The position numbers and the translations under genes are program-made. This document shows positions 1 through 8,079 of a stretch of 12,975 bases of DNA, piece after piece; the first letter of the stretch is position 1, and each line of letters begins with the position of its first letter. The notes below the pieces were generated by a model. The model ran no database searches and was not told where the DNA came from. It worked only from the letters and a program-made list of their open reading frames with translations. The DNA is from Verrucomicrobiota bacterium (GTDB lineage Bacteria > Verrucomicrobiota > Verrucomicrobiia > Limisphaerales > UBA1100), in the NCBI GenBank assembly GCA_028872645.1, contig JAPKDK010000057.1, forward strand, positions 1 through 12,975, written 5' to 3'.

Positions 1-630
1 GAAATCAAAGACCTCATTCTTAACCTCAAGGCGCGCGGCAAAACGGTTATTCTTTCCAGCCATTTGCTCGCGGATGTGGAGGATGTGTGCGACCGCGCAG
101 TGATTTATTACGGCGGCAAGATTCAGCAGTACGGTACTCTGGAGGAGTTGCTGACCGAGCGCGACACCATTCGCTTCACCCTTCCCGCATTATCCGAGGA
201 AGCGCAGCAGGAAGTGATGGACACCATATGCAAACACGTGGGCGCCGATAAAGTGCGGGTGGAGAATCCAACCCAAAATCTCGAGAGCTTTTTCCTGAAC
301 GTGGTGGAAAACGCCATCGCGAAGGACGAGGACACCTCCGGCTCCACGGCCGGCAATGAGGTGGCGGAGTTTCTCCGTGCTGATAATCCGGTGCCCACGC
401 AGGCGGAAAAAATGCTCGACCGCCTTGCCGACAAGGAAGTCGTCAAACCCGCTGCGACTCAGGAAGAGCCCAAGTCGGAAGAACCAAAAGTGGACACCGC
501 CAAGCTTGAATCCCTCGCCGGAGACGAGGCCCCTAAACAACCCGCCAAGCCAAAACAGGCTGAAACTAAAAAATCACAAAACCTTGATGATGCCGAAGAC
601 AAACTCTCCGGCCTGCTCGGGGGCGACTGA
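1..630 (+). CDS. ABC transporter ATP-binding protein, C-terminal part (5' end outside window)
   Basis: This is the last 209 residues of an ABC ATPase that would power the membrane permease encoded next to it; the frame is open from base 1. Visible is the switch (H-loop) region, SSHLLADVEDVCDR, with its histidine at residue 21 of the fragment. The usual closing strand pair follows (AVIYYGGKIQQYGT, then LEELL), typical of ABC-2 exporter ATPases. Walker A, the signature and Walker B must lie upstream of the window. After the accessory domain (to about residue 105) comes a tail of about 100 residues rich in Glu, Lys, Pro and Ala, ending LSGLLGGD. It looks disordered and is absent from minimal members of the family. 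The next gene starts 23 bases downstream, so the two probably form one exporter operon. The family is clear, but the substrate cannot be told. Confidence 0.93.
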   Translation, partial: EIKDLILNLKARGKTVILSSHLLADVEDVCDRAVIYYGGKIQQYGTLEELLTERDTIRFTLPALSEEAQQEVMDTICKHVGADKVRVENPTQNLESFFLNVVENAIAKDEDTSGSTAGNEVAEFLRADNPVPTQAEKMLDRLADKEVVKPAATQEEPKSEEPKVDTAKLESLAGDEAPKQPAKPKQAETKKSQNLDDAEDKLSGLLGGD

Positions 631-653
631 TTTGCTCCCGCCGGCTCTGCACG

Positions 654-2576
654 ATGGACTTCATCCCCATTGAAAATCTGATGAGCTGGACTTGGCAGGG
701 CCTTCGTGCACTACTGCTTGTCGCTATTTTCGGCGGCATTGTGTGGGGTTTATCCGACCGCCGTGTCCGGCATATTGCCGCGCTCACGTGGAAAACCGCC
801 GTGCGGCTCCGCTTCATTTGGGTCATGGTCATTCTGATTCTGTTCGCCGTGGGCGGTTTGCCTGCGATGTTGCGTGATGACGGCTCGGCCAAGGGAATGG
901 CGCAAATCATCCTCACCTATACCCTGAGCATGACCACCGGAATTCTGGGCCTCTCCACCCTGTGGCTGGCCGTGGGCAGCATGGCGCAGGATATTAGCCA
1001 GTGCCAAATGCAGATGGTGGTCACCAAGCCCATTGCCCGCTGGCAAATTTGGCTTGGAAAATGGCTGGGTATCATGGGGCTGAACCTCCTCCTGCTCGGA
1101 CTGGCCGGCACCGTAGTGTACGGTATGGTGGAATACCGCGCAGGCGTGCTGACCACCGCCCAATATGAACGGCTGAAGGATCGCACTGATGTTGAAATAA
1201 AACAGGAAGTGGGCAAGGCCCTGGGGGAACGTCGACTAAAACTCGACGAGGTGTATATCCTTGATAAGGAGAAACATCAGTTGAAACTCGACGACAATCA
1301 AAGGCCGATTTTACAGCCAATGGAGACGTTGAAAAGATTATTGGCGGAATTGCCTGAACGTGAGTTGCGCGAGAAAGTATTGGTGGCCCGGGCTCCTTTG
1401 GAATTGGAGGACGTGAAGGTGCTGACAGCCAGCGGCAATGGCATCAATTCTGATTCGTATATGGAATGGAGAAAACTCCAGCGGGAGAATGATGAGAAGT
1501 TGGCGTTGATGAAGGCCTTGGAAAGGGTTCAGGCATATGCCCGGGCCGAACAGGATCGGCGTGCCAATAAGGGCGGTATTTTTAAAAACGTGGAGGTTCC
1601 CCAATCTCTGCCGGCGGATATTATGGCGCGGATTCGCAGTGAGGTTCGGATGGAGTATCTTATTCAGTCGCAGGTGATGCGGCCGCAGACTGCGCGGCGA
1701 TTCAGCTTCCGAAAGCCACGGGCAAGTTTCGCCGCGGATCGTGGATTGGTGCTGCGGTTTCAACTTTTGGATACCCGCATGAACTTCAAGGGAGACCGCC
1801 AATATCGTACCGCCATCACTTATGGCCCTTTCGAAGACCAGCCCGGTCTCCCAATCGTGGGGATCAGCGGGCTGCCGTACACTGAATACACCGCGCGCAC
1901 TCAGATTGAAGAGCCCATGCGGGCTATGGCATTTCGGGCGGGCGAAGATGGTGAGGCTGAGGAGATTAGTATCTTTGGCACCAACAATTTGTTGTACGTG
2001 AATCTCATGAACGCCGAAACACCTCAACCGGGTCAGGAATATATGGCTACGATTAAGCTGCCATTTTTGAATGAAACCACCGGTGAGCTGGATCCACGCG
2101 GCGTGGAGGTGATGTATTATGAGGGCGGTTTTTTTAAAAATTATCTGCGGGCGTTGGCCGTGGTGTTCGCCTGGCTGGGCGCGCTGGCGGCGCTCGGGCT
2201 CATGGCGGCCAGTTTCATGTCCCTGCCGATGGCTGTGTTTGCCTGCACGGGGATCCTCGTCATTTCATTTTGCACGGGACTGTTGAAGGATGTGGTGAAG
2301 GATGACACCATCATGCAAACCTACAGCGACGGAGTGCATGACACATCAGTTGTTGATTATTTTGCCATCAATTCTTTCAAGTTGATGGTGGCGATCATAT
2401 CTCCGGTGAAGGATTATTCTCCCATCGAGGATCTCACCGAAGGCCGGGCAATTACTTGGGACCAACTGGGCCGTGCCTACAGCTATATTTGGGGGGTGAC
2501 GGGGCTCTTGATTTCGGGTCTGGGAATGTTAATATTCACCCGCCGCCAACTCGCCATTACAGACAACAACGAATGA
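654..2576 (+). CDS. ABC-2-type transporter permease with large extracytoplasmic domain
   Basis: This is a 640-residue inner-membrane protein, probably the permease partner of the ATPase just upstream. Hydrophobic segments lie near residues 17-34, 54-72, 86-109 and 138-158, then again near 497-520, 523-545 and 611-628. Between them, residues 160-496 form one large hydrophilic block predicted to face the periplasm. Its first half (about 170-345) is charged and probably helical; its second half looks beta-rich. The segment QMQMVVTKPIARWQIWLGKW at 118-137 is the typical cytoplasmic loop of ABC-2 permeases of the ABC2_membrane/NosY-like type. ATG 654 was chosen because it follows the previous stop by 23 bases; ATG 681 is an alternative. 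Neither has a good Shine-Dalgarno sequence. The stop overlaps the next start (ATGA). Export is the likely direction, but the substrate is unknown. Confidence 0.85.
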   Translation: MDFIPIENLMSWTWQGLRALLLVAIFGGIVWGLSDRRVRHIAALTWKTAVRLRFIWVMVILILFAVGGLPAMLRDDGSAKGMAQIILTYTLSMTTGILGLSTLWLAVGSMAQDISQCQMQMVVTKPIARWQIWLGKWLGIMGLNLLLLGLAGTVVYGMVEYRAGVLTTAQYERLKDRTDVEIKQEVGKALGERRLKLDEVYILDKEKHQLKLDDNQRPILQPMETLKRLLAELPERELREKVLVARAPLELEDVKVLTASGNGINSDSYMEWRKLQRENDEKLALMKALERVQAYARAEQDRRANKGGIFKNVEVPQSLPADIMARIRSEVRMEYLIQSQVMRPQTARRFSFRKPRASFAADRGLVLRFQLLDTRMNFKGDRQYRTAITYGPFEDQPGLPIVGISGLPYTEYTARTQIEEPMRAMAFRAGEDGEAEEISIFGTNNLLYVNLMNAETPQPGQEYMATIKLPFLNETTGELDPRGVEVMYYEGGFFKNYLRALAVVFAWLGALAALGLMAASFMSLPMAVFACTGILVISFCTGLLKDVVKDDTIMQTYSDGVHDTSVVDYFAINSFKLMVAIISPVKDYSPIEDLTEGRAITWDQLGRAYSYIWGVTGLLISGLGMLIFTRRQLAITDNNE

Positions 2577-4231
2577 CCGCGCGCCGCGCCAAAACGCTCG
2601 ACAGCCTGCCCAAGCCCGTCTTGGGGGGGCTCATTGTGTTGTTGTTGGTGCTAACCTTTCTTGTTCAGGGCCGGTTGAATGAGCAACGGGCCGAGCTGAG
2701 CCACAACTATCTTGAGCCCTTGCAGAATGCCCCGCCTATGCTGGTGCTCACCACTCAGGCGCTCAGCGGATTTCGTGGAATAATTTCATCATACCTTTGG
2801 CTGCGCGCTAATGAAGCTCAGCTTGAAAAACGGTATCAGGAACAAATGCAGCTTTCCCAGTGGGTCTCTCAGCTCCAGCCCAATGTACCCACCGTGTGGG
2901 CCAACCGCGCATGGAACATGGCCTACAATATCTCAGTGAAATATCCCGATGGGGAAACCCGATGGATGTATGTGCAGGAGGGCATCCGCTTATTGCGCGA
3001 TGAAGGCATTCGTTATTGCCCACAGGAACCAATCATCTACCACGAACTTTCCTGGATTTTTCAGCACAAGGTCGGGCACAACATGGATGATCACCATCGT
3101 TTTTATAAGCGCCAATGGATGAACAACATGACCGCCGTGCTGTGGGCCACGCCCGAGGATGCACGCAATTCCAAAGGCGTCCCTAATTTTGATGAATTGA
3201 TTAACCCGCCCAATGAGGAAGTCGCCGCGCGCGTGAGGGAATTGCGTAAAAAATACCGTCTGGATCCGCGTGAAATCAAAGAAGTAGCCATCAAGTACGG
3301 CCGCACCACGCTTCCCAACGGCAAAACCGTGGACGCGCTGGACTGGCGCATTCCAGAAACCCATTCCATTTATTGGGCTCACCTTGGTCTCAAACGCTGC
3401 TCGCATAATCCTTCCCGCGAAAAGGCCCTGCGCAAGCTTGAGCGCATCATTTATCAATCCATGATGTACGCGTTCGAACGCGGCAAGTTGAACTGGAATC
3501 CATTCGATAATCAGTACGAGTTTCAGAACGTCACCGGCGCCGGGGGATCTTCCCGCGAAGTAATGAATCTCAGCGCCAGTTGGAGCACCATTCCTAATTT
3601 GGACATCACCGCAAAAGCTCACGAGGCCTATGAGGAAATGATCAAGCAGGCTCAGGAATCGCGGGGCGAGAATATTGGCAGTACGTTTGGAATGGCTCAT
3701 TTTAATTTTCTGCGGCGCGCCGCGAACTGGTTCTACTACTACAACCGTGAAGAAGAGGCCCGACATTGGCTGATGATTTGCGCCAAGCTTTATCCGGATA
3801 AAGTCCGTTTCTATCCCGGCTATGACTTTGAAAATGACACGCTGAACTTGGACGAGTTTGTCCGTTACAAACTGGAGGAAGACGTGAAGCGCGGCAACTT
3901 CGACAAAACCCAAGCGCTCTTCACCGGACTGTTAATTCGCCATTTCACCTTGCTAGGCACAGGCGATGCCGAAGAGGCAGATATTGCACTGGGCATGGCC
4001 AAGGAAGTGGTCGACCGCTACAACGTACGATTCGCCAATGCCAAAGAAGACCGAGTATCGCTGCCACCATTCGAAGTCATCCGGATTCTTCGGATGCGCG
4101 CCTTCCTGCTGGAGGAAAGCGCCATACGGGCAGCTATGCTACGCACCGCAGTCGGATTGGCTGATGGACAACTGCCCGAACTGCCCAAACCCCCGCCAGT
4201 GCAAGGCCCGTCGCCCGGCCCCGGTCAGTAA
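2573..4231 (+). CDS. Membrane-anchored helical (TPR-like) protein linked to ABC exporter, function unknown
   Basis: This is a 552-residue protein I cannot assign to a named family. It has a short basic N-terminus, one transmembrane anchor at about residues 16-32 (GGLIVLLLVLTFLVQG), and then a long soluble, mostly helical part predicted to be extracytoplasmic. Stretches such as WVSQLQPNVPTVWANRAWNM (97-116) and REEEARHWLMICAKLYPDK (392-410) have the spacing of TPR-like helical hairpins, so a protein-interaction scaffold is plausible. The segment at 150-175 is rich in aromatic and His residues. The C-terminus (about 534-552) is Pro/Gly rich. The start at 2573 overlaps the permease stop as ATGA, which implies translational coupling and argues against the in-frame upstream start at 2456 inside the permease gene. 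Its position suggests an accessory subunit of the exporter; this is inference. Confidence 0.8.
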   Translation: MTARRAKTLDSLPKPVLGGLIVLLLVLTFLVQGRLNEQRAELSHNYLEPLQNAPPMLVLTTQALSGFRGIISSYLWLRANEAQLEKRYQEQMQLSQWVSQLQPNVPTVWANRAWNMAYNISVKYPDGETRWMYVQEGIRLLRDEGIRYCPQEPIIYHELSWIFQHKVGHNMDDHHRFYKRQWMNNMTAVLWATPEDARNSKGVPNFDELINPPNEEVAARVRELRKKYRLDPREIKEVAIKYGRTTLPNGKTVDALDWRIPETHSIYWAHLGLKRCSHNPSREKALRKLERIIYQSMMYAFERGKLNWNPFDNQYEFQNVTGAGGSSREVMNLSASWSTIPNLDITAKAHEAYEEMIKQAQESRGENIGSTFGMAHFNFLRRAANWFYYYNREEEARHWLMICAKLYPDKVRFYPGYDFENDTLNLDEFVRYKLEEDVKRGNFDKTQALFTGLLIRHFTLLGTGDAEEADIALGMAKEVVDRYNVRFANAKEDRVSLPPFEVIRILRMRAFLLEESAIRAAMLRTAVGLADGQLPELPKPPPVQGPSPGPGQ

Positions 4232-4275
4232 ATCCCCACCTTGCCACGCTGCGCCTTGTGAATCACCTTTCCTCC

Positions 4276-5910
4276 ATGCGGCCTTTTCAATTGATAATCC
4301 TCTTGTCCGTCCTATGCCTTGGGATGGGTGTGGGTTGCGGCAAGGCGGGGGAACCCGAGGATGGGGAGGGTTCCGGGGAGTTGATTGAAAAGGGCAAACA
4401 GGTGCTTCGCCTTGGCAATGGCTCAGAGCCTGAAGGGCTGGATCCGCAGATCGTCACGGGCGTGCCGGAGCATTTTATTCTGGCCGCGTTGTTGGAGGGG
4501 CTGCTGAGTGAAAACCCCAGGACCCTCGCTCCGGAGCCGGGCGTGGCGGAACGATGGGAGGTTTCCAAGGATGGTCGGGTCTACACATTTCATTTTCGCG
4601 CCGATGCAAAATGGACCAATGGCGACGTAGTGAAGGCAGGGGATTTTGCTTATTCATACGAGCGGATGCTTAATCCGGAGATGGCCACCAAGTACGGCTA
4701 TATGTTGCACGTGCTGAAAAATGCCAAGGCGTTTAACGAAGGCACATTGAAGGATTTTTCCGAGGTGGGCGTGAAGGCGGTGGATGACCGCACGCTGGTG
4801 CTCACGCTGGAGGAACCTACGCCGTATTTTCTCCAGCTCATTAATCATTACTCGTGGTACCCGGTGCACCCGCCCACCATCAAAAAGTTTGGCGGCATGA
4901 CCAAACGAGATTCCCAGTGGACTCAGCCGGAAAATTTCGTGGGCAACGGCAGCTTCCGCCTCAAGGAATGGAAGCTCAATGAACACATTCTTGTGGAGAA
5001 AAGCCCCACCTACTGGGACGCAGCCAAGGTGCGGCTGGAGAAAATTTATTTCCTGCCCATCTCCAGCGCCGAGACGGAGGAGAAAATGTTTCGTGACGGC
5101 CAGTTACACGTCACCCAGACCATCCCGCTCACTCGCATCGAGCATTACCAGAAAAAGGAGCCCGAAGTGCTGCGCGTGGATCCGTACCTCGGCACTTATT
5201 TTTATCGCGTGAATGTGAATCACAAGGCGCTGAAGGACAAACGCGTGCGACAGGCTCTGGCGATGGCTGTTAACCGCTACGAGATTACGCGCTTTGTAAT
5301 GAAGGCCGGCCAAATCCCAGCTTATTACATGACCCCACCCAACACCGCCGGCTACACGTCGCGGGCCAAGTTCACATTCGACCCCGCCCGCGCGCGCCAA
5401 TTATTGGCTGAAGCGGGTTATCCTGATGGCCGCGGCTTTCCCAAGATCGATATTTATTATAACACCAGCGAGGCTCACAAACATGTCGCCGAGGCGCTCC
5501 AGCAAATGTGGAAAACAACCCTTCACATTGATGTGGGGCTGTTCAATCAGGAGTGGAAAGTGTATTTGGACACCGTCAACAAAATTAAATACGACGTCGC
5601 CCGCGCCGGATGGATTGGCGATTACAACGACCCCAACACCTTCCTCGATATGTGGCTCACCGGCGGCGGCAACAACCAAACCGGTTGGACCAATGCCCGT
5701 TACGATCAGCTCATCCAGGAAGCCAGTCAGGCCAGCAACCCCTCGGCGCGCTTCGAGAAATTTCAGGAAGCCGAAGCCATCCTGCTCGACGAGATGCCGG
5801 TCATCCCAATTTACTTTTACGTGAGCCTGTCCCTCGTGAAACCCACCGTGCGCGGATGGTACCCAAACATCCTCGATCATCATCCCTATAAATACATCCA
5901 CCTCGAGTAG
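4276..5910 (+). CDS. oppA: Oligopeptide ABC transporter substrate-binding lipoprotein OppA
   Basis: This is a periplasmic peptide receptor of the SBP_bac_5 family, 544 residues, close to the length of enteric OppA. It starts with a lipoprotein-type signal peptide (MRPFQLIILLSVLC...). The probable lipidated Cys is residue 21 in GVGC; Gly at position -3 is unusual for a lipobox. An acidic Gly-rich linker follows, then the mature domain from about residue 43. The family signature covers about 91-131 (AERWEVSKDG..., KWTNGD). Stretches such as VDPYLGTYFYRVN (301-313) and FNQEWKVYLDT (423-433) closely match the enteric proteins as I remember them. Asp449 in GWIGDYNDP lines up with the Asp that binds the peptide N-terminus in Salmonella OppA. 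ATG 4276 gives a clean signal peptide; GTG 4258 is an alternative, and neither has a Shine-Dalgarno. oppB begins 9 bases after the stop. Confidence 0.95.
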   Translation: MRPFQLIILLSVLCLGMGVGCGKAGEPEDGEGSGELIEKGKQVLRLGNGSEPEGLDPQIVTGVPEHFILAALLEGLLSENPRTLAPEPGVAERWEVSKDGRVYTFHFRADAKWTNGDVVKAGDFAYSYERMLNPEMATKYGYMLHVLKNAKAFNEGTLKDFSEVGVKAVDDRTLVLTLEEPTPYFLQLINHYSWYPVHPPTIKKFGGMTKRDSQWTQPENFVGNGSFRLKEWKLNEHILVEKSPTYWDAAKVRLEKIYFLPISSAETEEKMFRDGQLHVTQTIPLTRIEHYQKKEPEVLRVDPYLGTYFYRVNVNHKALKDKRVRQALAMAVNRYEITRFVMKAGQIPAYYMTPPNTAGYTSRAKFTFDPARARQLLAEAGYPDGRGFPKIDIYYNTSEAHKHVAEALQQMWKTTLHIDVGLFNQEWKVYLDTVNKIKYDVARAGWIGDYNDPNTFLDMWLTGGGNNQTGWTNARYDQLIQEASQASNPSARFEKFQEAEAILLDEMPVIPIYFYVSLSLVKPTVRGWYPNILDHHPYKYIHLE

Positions 5911-5919
5911 CCGCGCGCA

Positions 5920-7086
5920 ATGTTCCGGTATATTTTCAAGCGGCTGATTTTTTTTATCCCGGTCCTCTGGGTCATCGCCACCATCACTTTCTTTATGGTG
6001 CGGATGGCGCCGGGCGATCCGTTCAGCGATGAAAAGGAAATGACCGAGGAAGTGCGCGACCGCATCAAGGCTTACTACGGGATGGATCAGCCGCTTTGGA
6101 AACAGTACCTCATTTATCTCGGCGTAACCGCCAAGGAAGTGAACAAGCATCGGGTGACCTTTGCGTCCGGTGAAGACTCGAAAGAATACCGGCGCGAAGA
6201 TGTGAACGCCACCTTGCGCGTAACCGCCACCGCCGAGGTGAAAACGATGCAGGGCGATACCCAATGGCTGGCTAGGTTCTTGGATCAAAACACCACCACC
6301 AACATATCTGAGGTGGAGGTGTTTCGCCTGGAACGCTCCGGCTTGTTGCAGGGTGAACTGGGCCCATCCTTCAAGCACAAGGGCAAAAGCGTAAATGACA
6401 TCATCCGCGAATCGTTTCCCAAAAGCCTGGAACTGGGCCTCTATTCGATGGCAATCGCGCTGTTTCTGGGCATCACCGCCGGCGCCATCGCGGCTTTAAA
6501 GCAAAACACTATCCTCGACTACGCTCCAATGTCGTTCGCGATGGCAGGCATTTGCCTGCCCACCTTCGTGATGGGGCCGCTGCTGGTGCTGGTGTTCGGC
6601 CTGTGGCTGGAATGGTTCCCCGTGGCCGGATGGTCAGCTTGGGGTGGGGAAGGGTTTTTCCCCGAAGGCTGGCCGGGTGACCGTGTGTTGCCGGCTTGCA
6701 CTCTTGGATTTTTCTACGCCGCCATGGTGGCCCGGCTCACTCGTGGGGGTATGCTCGAGACGCTCAGTCAAGATTTCATCAAGACCGCCCGAGCCAAGGG
6801 CCTCACCGAGACGCGCGTAGTGGTGAAGCACGCCCTGCGTGGCGGACTGCTCCCCACCGTTAGTTTCCTCGGGCCAGCCTTTGCCGGTATCATCAGCGGC
6901 TCCTTTGTCATCGAAACCATTTTCACCATCCCGGGCCTTGGTCGCCATTTCATTGAAGCAGCCACCAATCGCGATTATACCCTTGTGCTCGGCACCGTGC
7001 TTTTTTATGCCACGCTTATCCTGATGCTTAACCTCATCGTCGACATCCTTCAAGCTTGGCTCAACCCCCGTATCCGAGCCCAATGA
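5920..7086 (+). CDS. oppB: Oligopeptide ABC transporter permease OppB with extra extracytoplasmic segment
   Basis: This inner-membrane permease subunit of the peptide importer belongs to the BPD_transp_1 fold. TM1 is at about residues 9-29, followed by the family motif FFMVRMAPGDPF. The other membrane segments are near 172-192, 205-230, 258-276, 316-336 and 355-376. The EAA loop that contacts the ATPase is at about 285-312 (FIKTARAKGL...HAL). The protein is 388 residues against about 306 for enteric OppB. Nearly all the excess is one block at residues 69-144, placed between QYLIYL and GELGPSFKHKGKSVND, two stretches that are nearly adjacent in enteric OppB. The start lies 9 bases after oppA with no Shine-Dalgarno, and the stop overlaps oppC as ATGA. 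The OppB assignment rests on the SFK-K-SVND and AALKQNT stretches, which fit OppB better than DppB or YejB. Confidence 0.95.
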   Translation: MFRYIFKRLIFFIPVLWVIATITFFMVRMAPGDPFSDEKEMTEEVRDRIKAYYGMDQPLWKQYLIYLGVTAKEVNKHRVTFASGEDSKEYRREDVNATLRVTATAEVKTMQGDTQWLARFLDQNTTTNISEVEVFRLERSGLLQGELGPSFKHKGKSVNDIIRESFPKSLELGLYSMAIALFLGITAGAIAALKQNTILDYAPMSFAMAGICLPTFVMGPLLVLVFGLWLEWFPVAGWSAWGGEGFFPEGWPGDRVLPACTLGFFYAAMVARLTRGGMLETLSQDFIKTARAKGLTETRVVVKHALRGGLLPTVSFLGPAFAGIISGSFVIETIFTIPGLGRHFIEAATNRDYTLVLGTVLFYATLILMLNLIVDILQAWLNPRIRAQ

Positions 7087-8078
7087 AACGCGACCGCCTA
7101 GCCGATGTTAAGTTCGATGAAGGCACCTCCCTTTGGAAGGACGCCCGGCGTCGCTTGTTTCAAAACAAGATGGCAGTGTTTGGCCTGTGCGCGTTTTCGT
7201 TGGTCACGCTGCTCAGCTTCGTGGGTCCTTCGCTGCTGCCTTACGACCACGAGACTATCGATTTACCCTATCAAGCCCGGCCGCCCTTGTCGGATAAGCA
7301 CTCCTTTGTCTGTCCGAATCACGATTATGTGCATCTTTATTCAGTAGATGAAAACTGTTATGTCTGCAACACGCCGCTGGAACCGGCCGCCATCCAGCCC
7401 GCCCGCCATCTGATGGGCACCGATAAACTTGGCCGCGACCTCTGCGCCGCCGTGCTGCGCGGCGGTCGAGTTTCGCTCGCCGTCGGCTTCATGGCCACGG
7501 CGGTGTCGCTGGTCATCGGCGTCATTTGGGGCGCGGTCGCCGGTTATTTTGGCGGTCGCGTGGATCAGTTTTTAATGCGCATCGTGGATGTCCTTTACGC
7601 GTTGCCGTTTCTCATTTTCGTGGTGCTGCTCATGGTCATGTTCGGGCGCAACTTCTTACTGCTCTTTTTCGCCATCGGCTTTGTGGAATGGCTGACCATG
7701 TCCCGGATTGTTCGCGCGCAGGTGATGGCGTTGAAAAATCAGGAATTCGTCGAGGCCGCCGTGGCGCTTGGCTATGGCCGAATGCGAATCATTTTTTGCC
7801 ACCTGCTGCCCAATCTGCTCGGACCGGTGATTATTTATACCACGCTTACTGTGCCGGCGGTGATGCTGCTTGAGTCGGTGCTCAGCTTCCTCGGGCTCGG
7901 CGTGCAGGCGCCGGACACTTCGTGGGGCGTGCTCATCAAGCAGGGCGCCGAGGGCATGGAGGATTACCCGTGGCTGCTACTATTCCCAGCTGCGTTTTTC
8001 TCGCTGACCTTGTTTAGCCTGAATTTTATTGGCGACGGATTGCGCGATGCGCTGGATCCCAAATCATCAAAGGACTGA
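7083..8078 (+). CDS. oppC: Oligopeptide ABC transporter permease OppC with CxxH...CxxC loop
   Basis: This is the second permease subunit of the importer, 331 residues against about 302 in enteric bacteria. The N-terminal motif SLWKDARRR precedes TM1 (about 30-52). The loop ending in GTDKLGRDL leads into TM2 (130-155); further segments lie near 168-188, 190-205, 245-268 and 297-318. The EAA loop is at 221-243 (EFVEAAVALGYG...HLLPN), and the C-terminus has the family's NFIGDGLRDALDPK. The first extracytoplasmic loop carries about 30 extra residues with Cys77, His80, Cys92 and Cys95 (CPNH, then CYVC), a metal-site-like pattern not expected in this family. ATG 7083 overlaps the oppB stop as ATGA, so coupled translation supports this start over the in-frame GTG/TTG-type start at 7056. 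The ATPase gene begins one base after the stop. Confidence 0.95.
   Translation: MKRDRLADVKFDEGTSLWKDARRRLFQNKMAVFGLCAFSLVTLLSFVGPSLLPYDHETIDLPYQARPPLSDKHSFVCPNHDYVHLYSVDENCYVCNTPLEPAAIQPARHLMGTDKLGRDLCAAVLRGGRVSLAVGFMATAVSLVIGVIWGAVAGYFGGRVDQFLMRIVDVLYALPFLIFVVLLMVMFGRNFLLLFFAIGFVEWLTMSRIVRAQVMALKNQEFVEAAVALGYGRMRIIFCHLLPNLLGPVIIYTTLTVPAVMLLESVLSFLGLGVQAPDTSWGVLIKQGAEGMEDYPWLLLFPAAFFSLTLFSLNFIGDGLRDALDPKSSKD
8069..8074 (+). promoter_or_regulatory. Ribosome binding site for the oppD-oppF fusion gene
   Basis: AAAGGA lies five bases before ATG 8080 and inside the last codons of oppC. It is one of only two clear Shine-Dalgarno sequences in the window and decides the start of the ATPase gene over the in-frame upstream candidate at 8029. 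Confidence 0.75.
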
Positions 8079-8079
8079 T

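Noticed and set aside
1190..1700. Stretch of seemingly lower GC inside the ABC-2 permease gene
   Set aside because: The change is mild and falls on the charged, Lys/Glu-rich part of the extracytoplasmic domain, so amino-acid composition explains it without gene transfer.
2456..2572. In-frame upstream start for the helical protein
   Set aside because: It would begin deep inside the permease gene; the ATGA overlap at 2573 gives a normal N-terminus with a membrane anchor.
2990..3913. Open frame of 307 codons on the minus strand
   Set aside because: It is antisense to the helical protein gene, which has a coupled start and coherent helical composition; no motif supports the reverse frame.
5401..6378. 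Long open frame on the minus strand (325 codons)
   Set aside because: It lies antisense to oppA and oppB, which are unmistakable; the predicted protein is His/Gly-rich with no recognisable motif, as expected for a shadow of GC-rich coding DNA.
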